From Hydra vulgaris (Eukaryota; Cnidaria; Hydrozoa; Anthoathecata; Hydridae), in assembly GCF_038396675.1 (NCBI RefSeq), contig NC_088927.1, positions 40,032,501-40,096,500 of the forward strand: a stretch of DNA of 64,000 nucleotides, in the 5' to 3' direction. The notes under the pieces were generated by a model. The model worked only from the letters and a program-made list of their open reading frames with translations, did no database searches and was not told the DNA's origin. The position numbers and the translations under genes are program-made. Position 1 is the first letter of the stretch; each line of letters starts with the position of its first letter. Below are positions 12,240 through 23,969 of the stretch, one piece after another.

Positions 12240-13010
12240 TGGATTTTTCTGCAGATTTTCAAATTCTCTGTTTTTCAGAATCACTCTTTTAAAGTTGTCC
12301 TCATTTCTTGGGATGTGGATGTCTAACAACTTTATCTGTTGCTAAAGTCATTTCTCAATTAAACTTTTCTATAGCTTGTGGTCCAGACAACATTCCTGTC
12401 ATAGACTTACAAAGGTGTTCTCTGGAACTCTTTTTAATTCTCTAAACTATTTAATAAAAGCTAAAAGCTTTACTAAATATTGTTTTCCTGCTTGCTGGAA
12501 AATGGCATCTGTGGTTTCAATTTTAAAAACTCTGGAGAACATTCTGACCCCTTCAACTATTGTCAGATCATTCTTCTCTCTATTACCAGAGAGGTCTTGA
12601 AGTCTTTAATCAACAAATTTCTTTTGTCCCATGTTTATTCCAACAACTCACTCTGACAATCAATCTTTTCGATCTTCTTGTTCTATGGTTGACTTCTAGT
12701 TACTTCTGAGAACCTTATGGTTCTACTCTTGGTGCTGTACATTAATGATCTTCCTGACGTTTAAAGTGGCTCACTTTGCTTACAGCTTGCAGTGGCTTGT
12801 GAATTTTAACTCCTGAAAAATTCCATTATTTACTGCAAATAACTATTGCAATATTGTTGGCATTACTATATTAATGAATGACAACTACCTTACTAAGTCC
12901 TTTTTTTTTATGTCTTCTGGGATTGTTATTCACCACTGACCTTTCATGGAAACCCTAAAATCGATCGCAAAGTTCTACAAATCACTTATTTGTCCTTGTA
13001 TGGAATATAG
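12240..13010 (+). pseudogene. LINE family A reverse-transcriptase relic (+)
   Basis: Fragments of a Jockey-like RT are readable in several frames: ACGPDNIPV near 12375, FPACWKMASVVSI near 12488, VLYINDLPD near 12735, and a C-terminal KSLICPCMEY near 12980. The same blocks occur in the minus-strand copies at 13160-14590 and 29640-32640. Frameshifts, stops and deletions show that it is dead. Confidence 0.7.
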
Positions 13011-13159
13011 AAAATATATAAGATATAGATAAAAAAGAATTAAAGAGAAAAGAAACAGTTGACAAAATAATTGTAAAGTTGAAGGTTGTATAAGTTAGGG
13101 AAATAAAGGATTGGAGAGAGTTCAAAGCATTGAAGTAGGAGGAAAGAACTCAACGAGTA

Positions 13160-14590
13160 AAATATTTTTTGTTTTTTGTTTTAAACATCTTCGCTTCCAA
13201 CAAGGCTGCAAGCAGCCACTAATTAGGTTGGAAGTTACTGGAAGAGAAAAAATGAAGATTGTAGAGCAAGATAACGATTGACAGATGACTTAAAGGATTG
13301 CAAATTATATGAATCAGGAAAGCAAGATGAAGGAAGCAAATTCCAAAGAACTGATGTTTGAGGAAAAAAACTAGAGGAATAAAAGTTTTTGGAGCACAGT
13401 CACAGAAAAAAGATGAGCTTAATTGAATGATGAGTAACATGAGAATGTATTTTAGTAGATGGCACAAGAGACACTAGCTCTTTAGAGCAGTGCCCATTAT
13501 AGTATCTGTAGAAAAGAGAAAGAGAAGCAACATTACGACGATGTGATAATGGTTGGAGGTTGGCTGCAAGAGCAGGTCCAACTATGTTTAAAATGCGTTT
13601 TTGCACCTTGTCTAAAAGAGAAAGGACATCATTAGAAGATCCGCCACAGATATGGCAACAGTATTCCATACAAGGCCGGATTTGAGATTTATAGAGATAG
13701 AGAATAGAATCCAGAGTAAGAAAGTGTCAAGCTTGATAAAGAGATGCAACCTTTGCAGATGTTAATTTTGCAATTGATTTGATATATGTTTTCCAAGAAA
13801 GATCGGAAGTAAGAGTTAATCCTAGAAGATAAAGAGTAAATGACTCATCAAGTACATTACCGTTCATAAATATAGGAAGAACTAAATTATTGCGATAACG
13901 ATTGGCTGAAAAAATTGAGTTTTATCTGTATTGAAGTTCACCAGCCACTGTGAACCCCAAGCTGTAGCAGAAGTGAGATCCTTTTCAAGCTCAAATGCCC
14001 CCTCCAAGCAATCAGAGAGTGTTGGTTTCTTATCACGACAAGAATAAATGGTAGTATCATCAGCAAACAAACCTTAGATGTGGGATTATCTGGAAGATTG
14101 TTAATGAAAATTAAAAAGAGTATAGGGCCTAGGATAAAACCTTGAGGAACCCCTGAATTTACAAAATAAGAGGAAGAGTGCTATAAAAGTTGTCCATCGA
14201 GGACAACTTTTATACTATGTTTGGAAAGGAAGGATTCAATAATCTTTAAGATGTTACCAGATAAGAAAGCTTATACCAAACTTTATCAAAAGACCAGCAT
14301 GCCAAACTTTATCAAAAGCTTTAGAAATGTCTAGAGCAATGGTCTTAAACTCTCCAACTTTATCTAATGCACAATAAAACCTATCGGTTATTAGTTACTG
14401 TTAGCAAATCAGCTGTAGAATGAGAAGATTGAAATCCATATTGATGATCAGAAAGTAAGTTATTAGTTTCAAGATGAGAAATTAAGTGTTTGTTAATTAA
14501 AAATTCAAAAACCTTGCTTATGATAGGAAGAAGACTAATGGAGTGGTAGTTAGGCGAATCGGTTTTAGAGCATAAAGGGACAGACATTGT
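13160..14590 (-). pseudogene. LINE family A, 3' two thirds of RT ORF (-)
   Basis: Minus-strand frames 14381-14587, 13882-14070 and 13400-13669 give, in order, RT segments (YHSISLLPIISKVFEF; QYGFQSSHSTADLL), the catalytic block (MFADDTTIYSC) and the C-terminal MEYCCHICGG and LQPLSHRRNVASLSLFYR blocks. These are typical of Jockey-clade RTs. The shared 3' end (cgcttccaacaaggctgcaa on the + strand, 13190-13209) is identical in position to that of the copy at 29640. Several indels break the frame. Confidence 0.85.
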
Positions 14591-14880
14591 AAAAGCATGC
14601 TATACTGTAAAAGACAAGTCAAGCAAGAATGAGTTTTGGTTGATGGAACTAAAGATAATAGCTTCTTTAAGCAGTGACCATGATAATACTTGTTGACAAG
14701 AGAAAGAGTGCATCTCTTTCTCTTTTCTACAAGCACTATCAGTCTTTTGATAATGAGACAAGGCTCAAGCTTGACAGATAAAGTAGGCCCAACTACGTTT
14801 ACAATACGCTTTTTGACCTTGTCTAGAAGAAAAAAAAGAATTCCAGCTGGAACAAGAATCATAAATGAAGATTAAAGTGA
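14590..14880 (-). pseudogene. Second, more diverged LINE A C-terminal fragment (-)
   Basis: The minus frame 14518-14862 contains LDKVKKRIVNVVGP, NKYYHGHCLKKLLSLVPSTK and related blocks. These belong to the RT C-terminus that the adjoining copy already supplies at 13440-13640, so this is a separate, older insertion abutting the first. Confidence 0.7.
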
Positions 14881-15064
14881 AAGCCTGCACCTCAGCATCC
14901 TTGCTATATAAATTATATTTATAACCTGTAGTATATAAACAGGGCCGAATTAAAAAATTCAAAATCAGCATGCAAAAAAATTCTAATTAAAAATCATTAG
15001 CATAGCAATGCATTTATAATAGGCTATAGACACTTTGAGTATATTTGATTGAGAAATCCTAAAG

Positions 15065-15170
15065 TATTTCCAGAACCTGTAGAATATAAAATTCCAGAAC
15101 TTGTAAAATATAAAATTCAACTTACAAATTGAATTTTATACTCTACAACTTCAGTCTTTCTTTTCAAATT
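15065..15170. repeat. Inverted repeat, imperfect
   Basis: gtagaatataaaattc (about 15080) can pair with gaattttatactctac (about 15131-15146); a second tataaaattc lies between. Non-coding. Confidence 0.5.
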
Positions 15171-15559
15171 CAGCATATAATTTAAAAAAATAAAAGGCTT
15201 GTTTAAAACCCCAACTAATCAAAGTATATCAAGAACATCAGGATTTTTTTACAAACCTTGTTGCAAGTCGTTGGAATAAATTAGCGCATGATGTAGTTGA
15301 TACACCTATAGTAAACTCTTTTAAAAAGTATGTTTATGATGTTGCTTAGGCGGCAGCAATGTCAATCGTCAGCATATGAAAGCCTGGTGTTGCTTTCTTT
15401 CATCAATATTAAACTTTTTATGAAAAAGTTTTATTGTTTATTGTAATAAATAAATAAAGAAATTTTGTTTTCAGTTGTAGTCCCGTTAGATAAAAGATTA
15501 TGCTTTAGAAGCTTTCGAACACCTCGAAGAAAACAGTTACCCAATTACTTGAAGAATGC

Positions 15560-16106
15560 AATTACCTTAAACTGTAATACAAAATTGCTTGTCATTTACA
15601 ATATGTTGTAAGTGACAAGCAATTTTGTATTGCAGTATGAGGTAATTGTGTTCCTTGAGTGTATTTAAGCAGAGTGTTTTTAATGTTTGATTGTAACTAA
15701 AACGCTTAGTTAATGATATTGCATGTTGTTGAACACGTTTAATGAGAGAAGAAATTTTTGAGGAATGACCACGCTTGCATTCAAAATTTTTGATGCAGTA
15801 ATTATTCCATAGCTGGAGAGCTCCGATACCAAAAAGACTTCTTGAGACAAGCAATCATTTTATTGTGAACCTTAGCTGCTGCTTCTACTTGTACTTTGAC
15901 TTTAAGGTTGTTGGATATTAGTATTTCAAGGTCTTGCTCAATGCATGCTGGAACTAGATTGTGTCTGTTATCATCTATGTCAGCTTTGGTAATTAGCTTT
16001 TGTGACAACCAACTTTCATTAGTTTACACTTCTCTGCGTTAAAATTCACAAGGCAGTTGTGCGACTAACTTACAGTGCTGTAAATGTCCATTTGCAGTTT
16101 TTCATA
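15560..16106 (-). pseudogene. LINE family D, RT C-terminal half (-)
   Basis: Minus frames 15802-16008 and 15567-15854 read as a non-LTR RT C-terminus: LVNFNAEKCKLMKVG (about 16030-16075), LEILISNNLKVKVQVEAAAK, then KRVQQHAISLTKRFSYNQTL and LNTLKEHNYLILQYK. It is the 3' continuation of the RT fragment at 19923-20175; a 3.8-kb transposon separates them. At its 3' end the text folds back on itself: 15560-15600 pairs with 15607-15647 over about 41 bp with few mismatches and a 6-nt loop. Confidence 0.8.
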
Positions 16107-16363
16107 TTACCATGTAACAAATTTTCACTTTTGTTCTGTTCCTGGGTTGAATGTGTGTTTTCCTAACCCATTAGATCTAGAACAAGTAGGAAATCACTGC
16201 TTTTCCAAAAAAACTTTGCTATTGTGACCAGGACAATGAAATTTAGAAAATCATGTCTTTTCGTGAAAACTCTTGATTCGCTTTCAATGCCATGCTTCCT
16301 CCTACAATATTCCTGAACTGCTAGAGATGTCCAGATGTTTCTACAATTCTCCATAACACTCTA

Positions 16364-16456
16364 GAATGTTCAAAGCAACTTCCAGAACTTGAGAAACTCT
16401 TGAAACTTTTGTAGAATGTCCTTGAACGTTCCAAAAGTAACTGTACAAGTATAAAA
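16364..16456 (+). promoter_or_regulatory. Heat-shock-element array plus TATA box inside the transposon
   Basis: Three perfect HSF-type dyads are visible: GAAtgTTC (16364-16371), TTCcaGAA (16380-16387) and GAAcgTTC (16424-16431). Partial GAA/TTC units lie between them (tgaaacttttgtagaatgtcc). TATAAAA lies at 16450-16456, 19 nt after the last dyad. A gene on the + strand begins about 100 bp downstream. This arrangement matches metazoan heat-shock promoters. HSF binding is inferred from sequence only. Confidence 0.55.
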
Positions 16457-16559
16457 ACACAGGTATCTCAAACCAAGATTCTAATTCGTGTTATTACAGA
16501 CTGAAAGGATAACAATTCATAGTTGAAGAGAAGTTATTTATTTGATATAGCATCAAGAG

Positions 16560-16745
16560 GTTTTTTGCATCCAGCTGATTCATTCTGCTACTTGTGCGGG
16601 CAATACAAGAGCAAAAAAGTATTCAATGGAAGCAAGTCGTATAATATGTAAGGTCTATAAGGCATACTTTAGCGTGCTGGTCGGGGACCAAGACAAATCT
16701 TAGGTACCGCATTTTACATGCAAATATTGCAAGAAAACACTTGAA
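16560..16745 (+). pseudogene. N-terminus of the 3.8-kb transposon gene (zinc-knuckle-like)
   Basis: The frame reads ASRGFLHPADSFCYLCGQYK (from about 16549) and, after indels, a FTCKYCKKTLEG block near 16712-16747. The two C-x2-C pairs (CYLC and CKYC) resemble a small zinc-binding domain. The expected ATG before GCATCAAGA reads ATA, so the start codon seems lost. The coding text stops abruptly after KTLEG and resumes only at 18346. An acceptor-like tattacag at about 16500 lies between the promoter and the frame. Confidence 0.55.
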
Positions 16746-18345
16746 GGTAAACTGAACAGTTGCTTTTCACTTATATTTGTTTTGATTTATTTTCATAAAA
16801 ATTCAATGCTTTAGGTCTAGTTTATTTCAAGGAGTTGTAATTTACAAAGTTTTGTCATAAGTTGTGTACTGTAGCAGGCCTTGTTTTAAAGCCTTAAGCT
16901 GTCAGCAATTTTTGTATGCGTAAAGCAATTTTAGGTACGTCTTTTATAACTTTTAAGTTATTCTATAAGCAGTAAGATAAAAGAAGTAATTATAATTTAT
17001 AAAAAACCACATTAACTTTTGAATGACGATTATGTGAAAAAGTTTGTTACAAAAGTTTCAATGACAATTATGTTAGATATAAATGCTATTTACTATTGAA
17101 AAAGACTCAAAAGTTAAAAACTATGAAAACTTAATCTCTATTAAGCTAATTAATTTATCGAAATATTTAGTAACAGAAAACAAAATTGTTTAAAGTTAAG
17201 AACAAATTTTTTTTGTATATGAAGTTATTAAATGAAACGTAAAAAAAAAAACAGAAAAGAAAAATATAATAAAAAATGTTATTTATTATCTTGTGAGCAC
17301 AAGAATATTTATTCAATTTTTGATTGCAATGAAAAAAAGCTTATTTAAATTTCTATTTACCAATAAAAAATAAATTAATAATAAAAAAAAGTTAAATTTT
17401 ATTTTATCTTTATTTTATACTAAGATATTTTACTTTTATTTTGTTTTTATTTCATTGTAATGATTGATTTTTTCGCTTGAAAAACCCTTATACTTAAAGC
17501 TTGAAGCAAAGATAAATAATATAATTTAATTCTGATTAAAAAAATGATTTAATTTAAAACTAATTTAATAAAAATATATATTTTAATTTTGATTTAAAAA
17601 AAAAATTAATTTTGATTTAAAAAATATATATAATTTAATTCTGATTAAAAAAATACTGGGTTTAACTTAACTGTCAAATTTATTTAAAAATATTACTAAA
17701 TATTGTTTAATATTAAAAATTAGCTCATTTTTATTGGAATTGTTTTTTCGGTTTTCTTTCCTAAAATTTATTTTTTTTTTACTTAAAATTATATTATAAG
17801 TAAATGTGTTCCGAGGCAGCATCAAAAATTTGCACAAAATGTAAGTAACTTTTTTTTTATAACGCAAGTAAAAGTGCAGAATTTTTTTTTATAAATGATA
17901 TATACAGCGATATAGTTTTAATAAATGTTATTTGGAAAAATAATCTTTGCTTTCACAATAAAATCGTTAATAAAATAATTTTTTTTTTATTGGTTACTTG
18001 GGAGTTTTTTTTAAAATAAAAATTTTAGTTGCAAAGCTACAATTAGAAGTTTAAGAAATAATCATTTAAAAAAATTTAACATTTAAATTCAAATAAACAA
18101 ATGTTGAGAAATTGAAAGAAAATGAACATTCCCTAATAGTAATAATAAACAAGTTAAGTAATATTTAACTTGTTTTAGGGTAATAATATTGCAGTAATTT
18201 AAAAAAGTTAATGTCTTTAAAAAATAAAAAAATAAAGAGAATTTTATGACATTAAAATTATATTAGGCAAAATGTGTTAAGCATTTTTTATTTAAAACAA
18301 TGCCTGCTGTAGGCAAATACGCTCCATCTTGAAATTGTTCCATAT
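16746..18345. other. AT-rich interior of the transposon, no genes
   Basis: Simple AT-rich DNA. The 27-bp phrase atataatttaattctgatta plus aaaaaat occurs twice (about 17518 and 17630). It probably represents an insertion or replacement within the element's gene. Confidence 0.4.
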
Positions 18346-19700
18346 TTTAAAATTTCTTGTTCTGAAATTGTTTATCCGGACATACTTTCTTCCATCGCCC
18401 CAGTACCACACAGCTCTGATCTGTCTGTTCTGAAGACGGCGTCAGCCATCTTCAAGAGACAGTAGCAAGTCAGATAGCAAGACAGATACTGGAGATATGG
18501 ACTATGATTCTGCAGATGAAATTGGGCATAGAAAGCCATACTCCCCTAACTAGAAAGAGGTAAACAATTTAATTAGGGACCTTGGCCTTACAAAATCGAA
18601 TGCTGAGTTTCTGATATCTAGGCTCAAACAGTGGAACTTGGTTGATGATAGTGTACAAGTCACAGATCAGAGAAAGGGGCATCAAAGATTCTCCAACTTC
18701 TTCAATTAGCGTGATGGTCTGTGCTTCTATAACAATATTGCCGGTCAATTCTAGGCTATAGGTATTCATAGACAGTTCATCCCAGAGTCTTAAAGCTGTG
18801 TTGCTTTATAGTGGAAATAACTACTTGTTTCTCCCAATGACCCTTATTGTGCATCTCAAAGAACACTACACTAGCGTCAAAATGTTGCTGAGTACATTAA
18901 AGTATGACAGCTGCAGATGGGAGGTCATCAGTGACTTCAAATGGTATCATTCTTCAATTATGGGTCTTCAAGCAGGATTCACAAAATTTCCTTGTTTCCT
19001 CTGTCTCTGGGACAGCCATGACACTAAGGCGCATTATCGCACAAAGGACTGACCATATTAGACTGAGTTTTCTGTTGCAAATAGCAATGCGACGTGGGAG
19101 CCACTGATAGAACCTCATAAAGTGCTTATGCCAACACTGCACATCAAGTTAGGCCTCATTAAGCAATTTGTCACTGCTCTTAACAAGAATTCAGCAGCAT
19201 TTCAATACATTCAAGATCTTTTTCTGAAGCTGTCTGAGGCAAAGGTCAGGGCTGGTATATTTTTCGGACCACAGATCAAGAAGATCATAGAATGTGAGGA
19301 TTTTGCAAAGCAGTTGAACAGGATGGAGAGGGCGGCTTGAAGCAGTTTTGTTGCAGTTGTTCAAGGTTTCCTGAGTAATCACAAAGCTGAAAGCTACGTG
19401 GAGTTGGTGCAGACTCTCATAAAGAACTACGCCTAAATAGGATGCAGAACATCTCTGAAAGTCCATATCCTTGTTTCGCATATCAAAAAATTCAAGGAGA
19501 ACATGGTCGCTTACTCCGAGGAACAAGTCAAGGGCTTTTATCAAAATATATTGGACTTTGAAATTCATTACCAAGGGCAGTATAACGAAAATATGATTAG
19601 AGACTACATTTAAGGGCTACTTTGAGAGATTGAATTACAGAAGAATCATAGATCTAGAAAATCTAAAGATTTCTGAACCTTATTAAGTGGTTTCCAACTG
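18346..19700 (+). pseudogene. Main part of transposon gene, 'KFPCFLCLWDS' family
   Basis: Successive + frames give a protein family that I know as repeated, unannotated predicted proteins in Hydra and arthropods. Blocks in order: a segment ending FNxRDGLCFYNNIAG (about 18700), HLKEHYTSVKMLLSTLKYDS, the cysteine motif KFPCFLCLWDSHDTKAHY (about 18985-19040), MPTLHIKLGLIKQFVTALNK, IFFGPQIKKIIECEDF, and a C-terminal LKVHILVSHIKKFKENM. Stops and frameshifts (19048, 19338, 19433) break it. The C-x2-C-WDS segment and the closing His/Gln-rich part may belong to a nuclease fold, but no catalytic triad can be assigned with confidence. It lies inside the TIR element and is probably its transposase or an accessory gene. 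Confidence 0.6.
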
Positions 19701-19922
19701 CGTTTGTCTATTCCTTGTGCAATTTTTGTTTTTACCTGATCATAATGATGAAAATGAAAAAAAAATCGTTCTATTTTTACAAAAAAACTAGTTTTCTTTG
19801 TACTGTTGTCGTGTAAGCAAAGTTTGTGCTTAATGAAGTCATTTTTTTTATATACTTTAGGCATAAGCAATTGAAATATATCACTTAAAAGCCAGGAACA
19901 AAAATTGTGTTACATAGTGTAA

Positions 19923-20175
19923 TCAGAGAAAGTTTGATAAACATCAATAAGTCATTGATGATGCCATCATTGGCATATAATTTGGTATGGTTATAAATTT
20001 AGTCTGGTAAGTCATTCATGAAGAACAAAAATATCAGTGATGAAAGAACTGATTTATGAGTGACGCCACTTGTCACCGATTCTTACTCGGATGTTTATTC
20101 TACAATTATTACTCATTGTGTTCTATTAGCCTGTATTCTAGTTTAATAGCTGGCCTCAAATACCATACACATAAA
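19923..20175 (-). pseudogene. LINE family D, RT catalytic segment (-)
   Basis: On the minus strand it reads SGVTHKSVLSSLIFLFFMNDL and KLYANDGIINDLL, the GVPQGSVLGPLLF and YADD regions of a non-LTR RT. The catalytic box is YAND, so one Asp is replaced. The 5' remainder is cut off by the (TA)n tract at 20210. Confidence 0.7.
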
Positions 20176-20209
20176 TCTTATGAAGAAGTCGTTAAGTGAC
20201 AATATGTAT

Positions 20210-20486
<277 letters not shown>

Positions 20487-20487
20487 A

Positions 20488-20735
20488 AAGATTGCCTGCC
20501 TAAACCAACACCCCAGTTAATGTAGCAGCTTTCCTTGCGTGTTTACCTATTTTTCAGTTAATGTAGCAGCACTCCTTGTACATTTATTTATTTATCAGTT
20601 GATGCAGCAGCACTTCTTGCATGTTTGCATATTTGTCAGTTGATATAGCAACACTCCTCGCATGTTTTACCTATTTGTCAGTCCATTTAGTAGCACTTCT
20701 CCCATGTTTTACCTATTTTTCAGTCGATGTATGTA
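20488..20735 (+). repeat. Dispersed repeat copy with five internal ~44-bp tandem units
   Basis: It begins gattgcctgcctaaaccaac, then repeats cagttRatgtagcagcactc followed by cttgcatgtttacctatttt about five times. This copy shows that the family itself contains a minisatellite; it directly follows a (TA)n tract. Confidence 0.75.
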
Positions 20736-20739
20736 AACA

Positions 20740-21200
20740 GTTAAAAATTAAACATAAAAATGTTTAAATGTTTTTAAAAACATTCTAGTCTATTAATTTG
20801 CATTTTGTGGTTTTTAAAAAAAACGATAAAATTTAATTACTTTCCTCAATTAAATTTAATGGTTTTGACATAAACTGTACTTAATTTTGTCTTGTCAGAC
20901 AATATTTAGAGGTCCCTACTAAAATACACTTTTTTAAGGAAAACGTAAAAAAAGGAATGAGGCTCATTTTTTTTAACATTATTGATTTTTATCACAAATA
21001 ACATTTATTGAATCACCATGTGTCATAATTATTTTAAAATATTGTAATCACATGAACTAGAAGTGGCTCACACAGTCGTTTATGAAAAAATATTTTTGTT
21101 TAAGCCTACAATAACCACCTACCGGTATCAATGTCAAGTATCTGTCAGAAGTTATTTATTGACATTTATCACCACTCCCTTAGTTGGAGCAGGAAACTGC
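20740..21200. other. AT-rich intronic DNA
   Basis: No gene or repeat recognised. Confidence 0.4.
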
Positions 21201-23251
21201 TTCCAATGACAGTAAATATTATTTTTGAGTTTCATTTTTCATCAGTGCTCTGTTGTAGCTTTGGATGAGGGCAATACCTCACTCTGCCATGTCATTAACA
21301 ACCTTGAAAAGGGTAACTTTTGCACTCATGTCATGGAATATCGCATTATTGGACCATAGAGTAGGTGGTTTTCATAGGAATGATTTAGCCTTATCTTTTC
21401 TGTTTTTAGATAGCAAATCAAAGAATAAAATTGACCTGCTTGTGATGTATTCTAACAAAGGGCTGTGATCAAATTTTTTTTTTTTCAAGTCGCTTAATAA
21501 CATTCTTGTTTGGTACATGCAAAAAGTTTACCACCATTGTTGTCTTGATTTCATCTTTGACCCGCTTGTCAAAATGAGCAAGTGGTACTAGATGCTCTGA
21601 AAAGTACTTTAAGTGTCACTTTAAAACAGCGGATGTTTTATCACTGACACAGCACTCGTGATACTCAAGTCAAGCAGCTTTAGTAGTTTAAGGTTATTTA
21701 GTGGTGCTTTCTTAGATTTGTGTGCTGTAAGTTGCATCTGATCTCTGAAGAGACATGTCTTAATAGAATAGGTGCCCTTAGCCACCCATCTTGCCTTGTG
21801 CAGGGCACCTGGTGTATGAAGACATAGCTTGCCATCAATTTCTCTGTCAAGAAAAATAAAGCATAATAATCTATAATCTTCTTGCGGAGATTTATCTCTG
21901 ATTGCATTCTTATAAAATGAGATCATCTTTTGTCATAAACCATTAAGTATTCCATTAAAGACATCATCCAGCAGCAATTTTGAAGCTAGATTTGTTGATA
22001 ACAGTCCAGTTCATTTAAAAGCGTTTGAAAACAGCGTTAGTTGGTCGGCTAACGGTTGCCACTGTAGCTGAGAGTACATCTGACAACCTGACCTCAAATA
22101 TATGGTGACAATATGCAATCCATATCAGTTCAGGTTTCTAAGCTTTCTCAATGAGCATGCACTGATGAATTACAGTGTTAGAACTAATTGTGTTAAACAC
22201 GAGTCCTTTAGCTTGTGAATGTAGCTGCCAGTCATCCAGTGCCTCAAGACAAGCCTTTGCCAGAAGTTGTTCCACTTGCGACTAAAATGAAAACTCTTTC
22301 TACAACCTCCTTACTCCCTAAAATATCAGGGAGTAGTTTGCCATCCCAATGCAGTAGTAGTAGTGGGGTCATTATCTCCCACGAATTTAGATTGCATCCC
22401 TGCACCAATAACCGAATATGTCTTGTTTCCTGCTTGTTGAATTGTGTTGCAAAATGAAGCAATATCTGATCAGTGTCAAGTGCTGGGACAGCATCAACGA
22501 CGTATATCACATCCCAGTCTGGAAGCTTAACGCGGTCGAGAGCAACAGCAACCTACTTTGTAGCAATAGTTTTTTTCACTCTTTTCTGTTTTGGTTCATG
22601 TGCTGTTGAAATTGAAGGAGCATCAAAGGCATTATCACTTGCTGTGTATCGATGTTCTCTGGTTCTATAGCAGTTCCAAGTGCTTATTGCATTTCAATAT
22701 CAGATTTTTCTTTCGAGAAACTGCCTTCAAAAGCATACTATTTTTACGAGCCTCTTTATCTGCAAGAGGCTTGTCTATACCAGCCATACTTGCACTAGAT
22801 GGATCAACTCGCATCATCTGAGGGAATTGTTTATCCTCATCATTAGTCATCGTTGCTAGTGCATCTTTAGCTGAGATATCAAACAAATTATTTAGATTGC
22901 TCAGAAACAATTGTTCCTTCATTCTACAGCTGATTTTCTGTGTCAAACAACCTTGAAAAGGGTAACCTTATTAATACTTGTTAAAGTCACAATAGTGATT
23001 GAACAGCTTTCGTAGCTTGACCACATAGGAATCAACGCGCTGCGTTCGAATGCCGGCTTTACCCTAAATCACAAGTGCAGCATCAATGGTTGATTTACCG
23101 CTCTTGGAAATGTCATTCCAAGTTCTTGATGATAAAACAAAAAGTTTCTCAAAATCGACCCATTACTAGGCAGTCCAGATCCAATAATTTTCTTTTCGGG
23201 CATTCCAACAAGCCATACACTAACAGTACTCCTAGTCCTGGTTGAAGCCAT
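21200..23251 (-). pseudogene. Transposon gene of the 'PGAxHxARW' family, nearly full-length relic
   Basis: The start MASTRTRSTVSVWLVG is at 23251 (minus), directly after a tttcag acceptor (about 23258-23265). Blocks in order: GMPEKKIIGSGLPSNG; DNLNNLFDISAKDALATM (about 22900); LPDWDVIYVVDAVPALDTD (22450-22530); WDGKLLPDILGSKEVVERVF (about 22300-22360); VFNTISSNT (about 22180); CHHIFEVRLSD (about 22100); PGALHKARWVAKGTYSIK (about 21770-21820); and VVNDMAE.GIALIQSYN (about 21250-21310). The order D-T-S-N-T, C-x-H-H, R-W recalls hAT transposases, with Asp replaced by Asn in VFNT. Many stops and frameshifts. Relatives lie at 60560-60995 and 61594-62508. Transposase function is inferred. Confidence 0.6.
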
Positions 23252-23969
23252 GTCCAAATTCTGAAAGTATAAACTCAATGTATGGTTATATAAAATGTTT
23301 ATCAATCAGGTAACAAATAGTAGGAAAAAAATTAGGTTATAAAAGAAAAATTTCCTACTATAATAAGTAAAGTATTTGAGTAAAATCAATACAAATATTT
23401 TTTTATAAATACAGAAGGCCTTTCATATAATCTTTGAAAACATATAATATGCTTTATAAAACTTATAAATCTTGTTGATAAATTCAGTAACAGTTGTTTA
23501 ACAAAAAAAGAAAACATGTATCTTGAAAACTATGAATGAAAAGCTAAAAAATTTTATGTTTTACCAAAAATTCAGATTAGATTAAAATCTTATTAACGAA
23601 TCAAACCCGTGTGATCTAAAAGGAAGACCAATACTATTGGTTTATTCCCACTATTATATAACCTATTATTATAATAATTATTATTATAACCTCCCACTAT
23701 TATAGTGGGAGGTTTTTTTCACCTACCCAATGTCTTAGTGAACTAATAGAAATAAAATCTTATCACCTCTTGTACTAAAATTGAAGACATATACCAAAGA
23801 TGATTGGCATTAGAGTACTAGCTAATAATATGGAATACCAAAATACCACATACTGTGTTGATATAGTATATAGACAGCTTCTAATCTAGTTCAGTGTTAA
23901 ACTAGGTTTAGAAGCTGTTAAATTCTGGATATGTAAATTCTGTAAAGAAATACCTCTCAGATTTTCAGA
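23252..23969. other. AT-rich intronic DNA with a perfect hairpin
   Basis: Nothing coding. aacctcccacta (23688-23699) pairs with tagtgggaggtt (23703-23714) across a 3-nt loop, followed by a T run; the shorter tcccactattata occurs nearby at 23646. Confidence 0.5.

Larger units (their letters stand above)
16107..19922 (+). mobile_element. 3.8-kb TIR DNA transposon inserted in LINE D
   Basis: The left end ttaccatgtaacaaatttt (from 16107) and the reverse complement of the right end, ttacactatgtaacacaatt (to 19922), are imperfect TIRs, followed inside by the shared phrases ttgttc and ttcctgg. Outside them, the two halves of one minus-strand LINE RT become contiguous: ...FIKLSLI joins YEKLQMDIYS... 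with at most a small footprint. The element carries, left to right, a heat-shock-like promoter, a decayed gene (16560-16745 and 18346-19700) and a terminal tail. The interior 16746-18345 is AT-rich and replaces part of the gene. The exact target duplication could not be resolved. Superfamily not recognised. Confidence 0.65.

Noticed and set aside
23688..23720. Rho-independent-type terminator (hairpin plus T run)
   Set aside because: The window is eukaryotic; the hairpin fits the general class of short-loop palindromes here.
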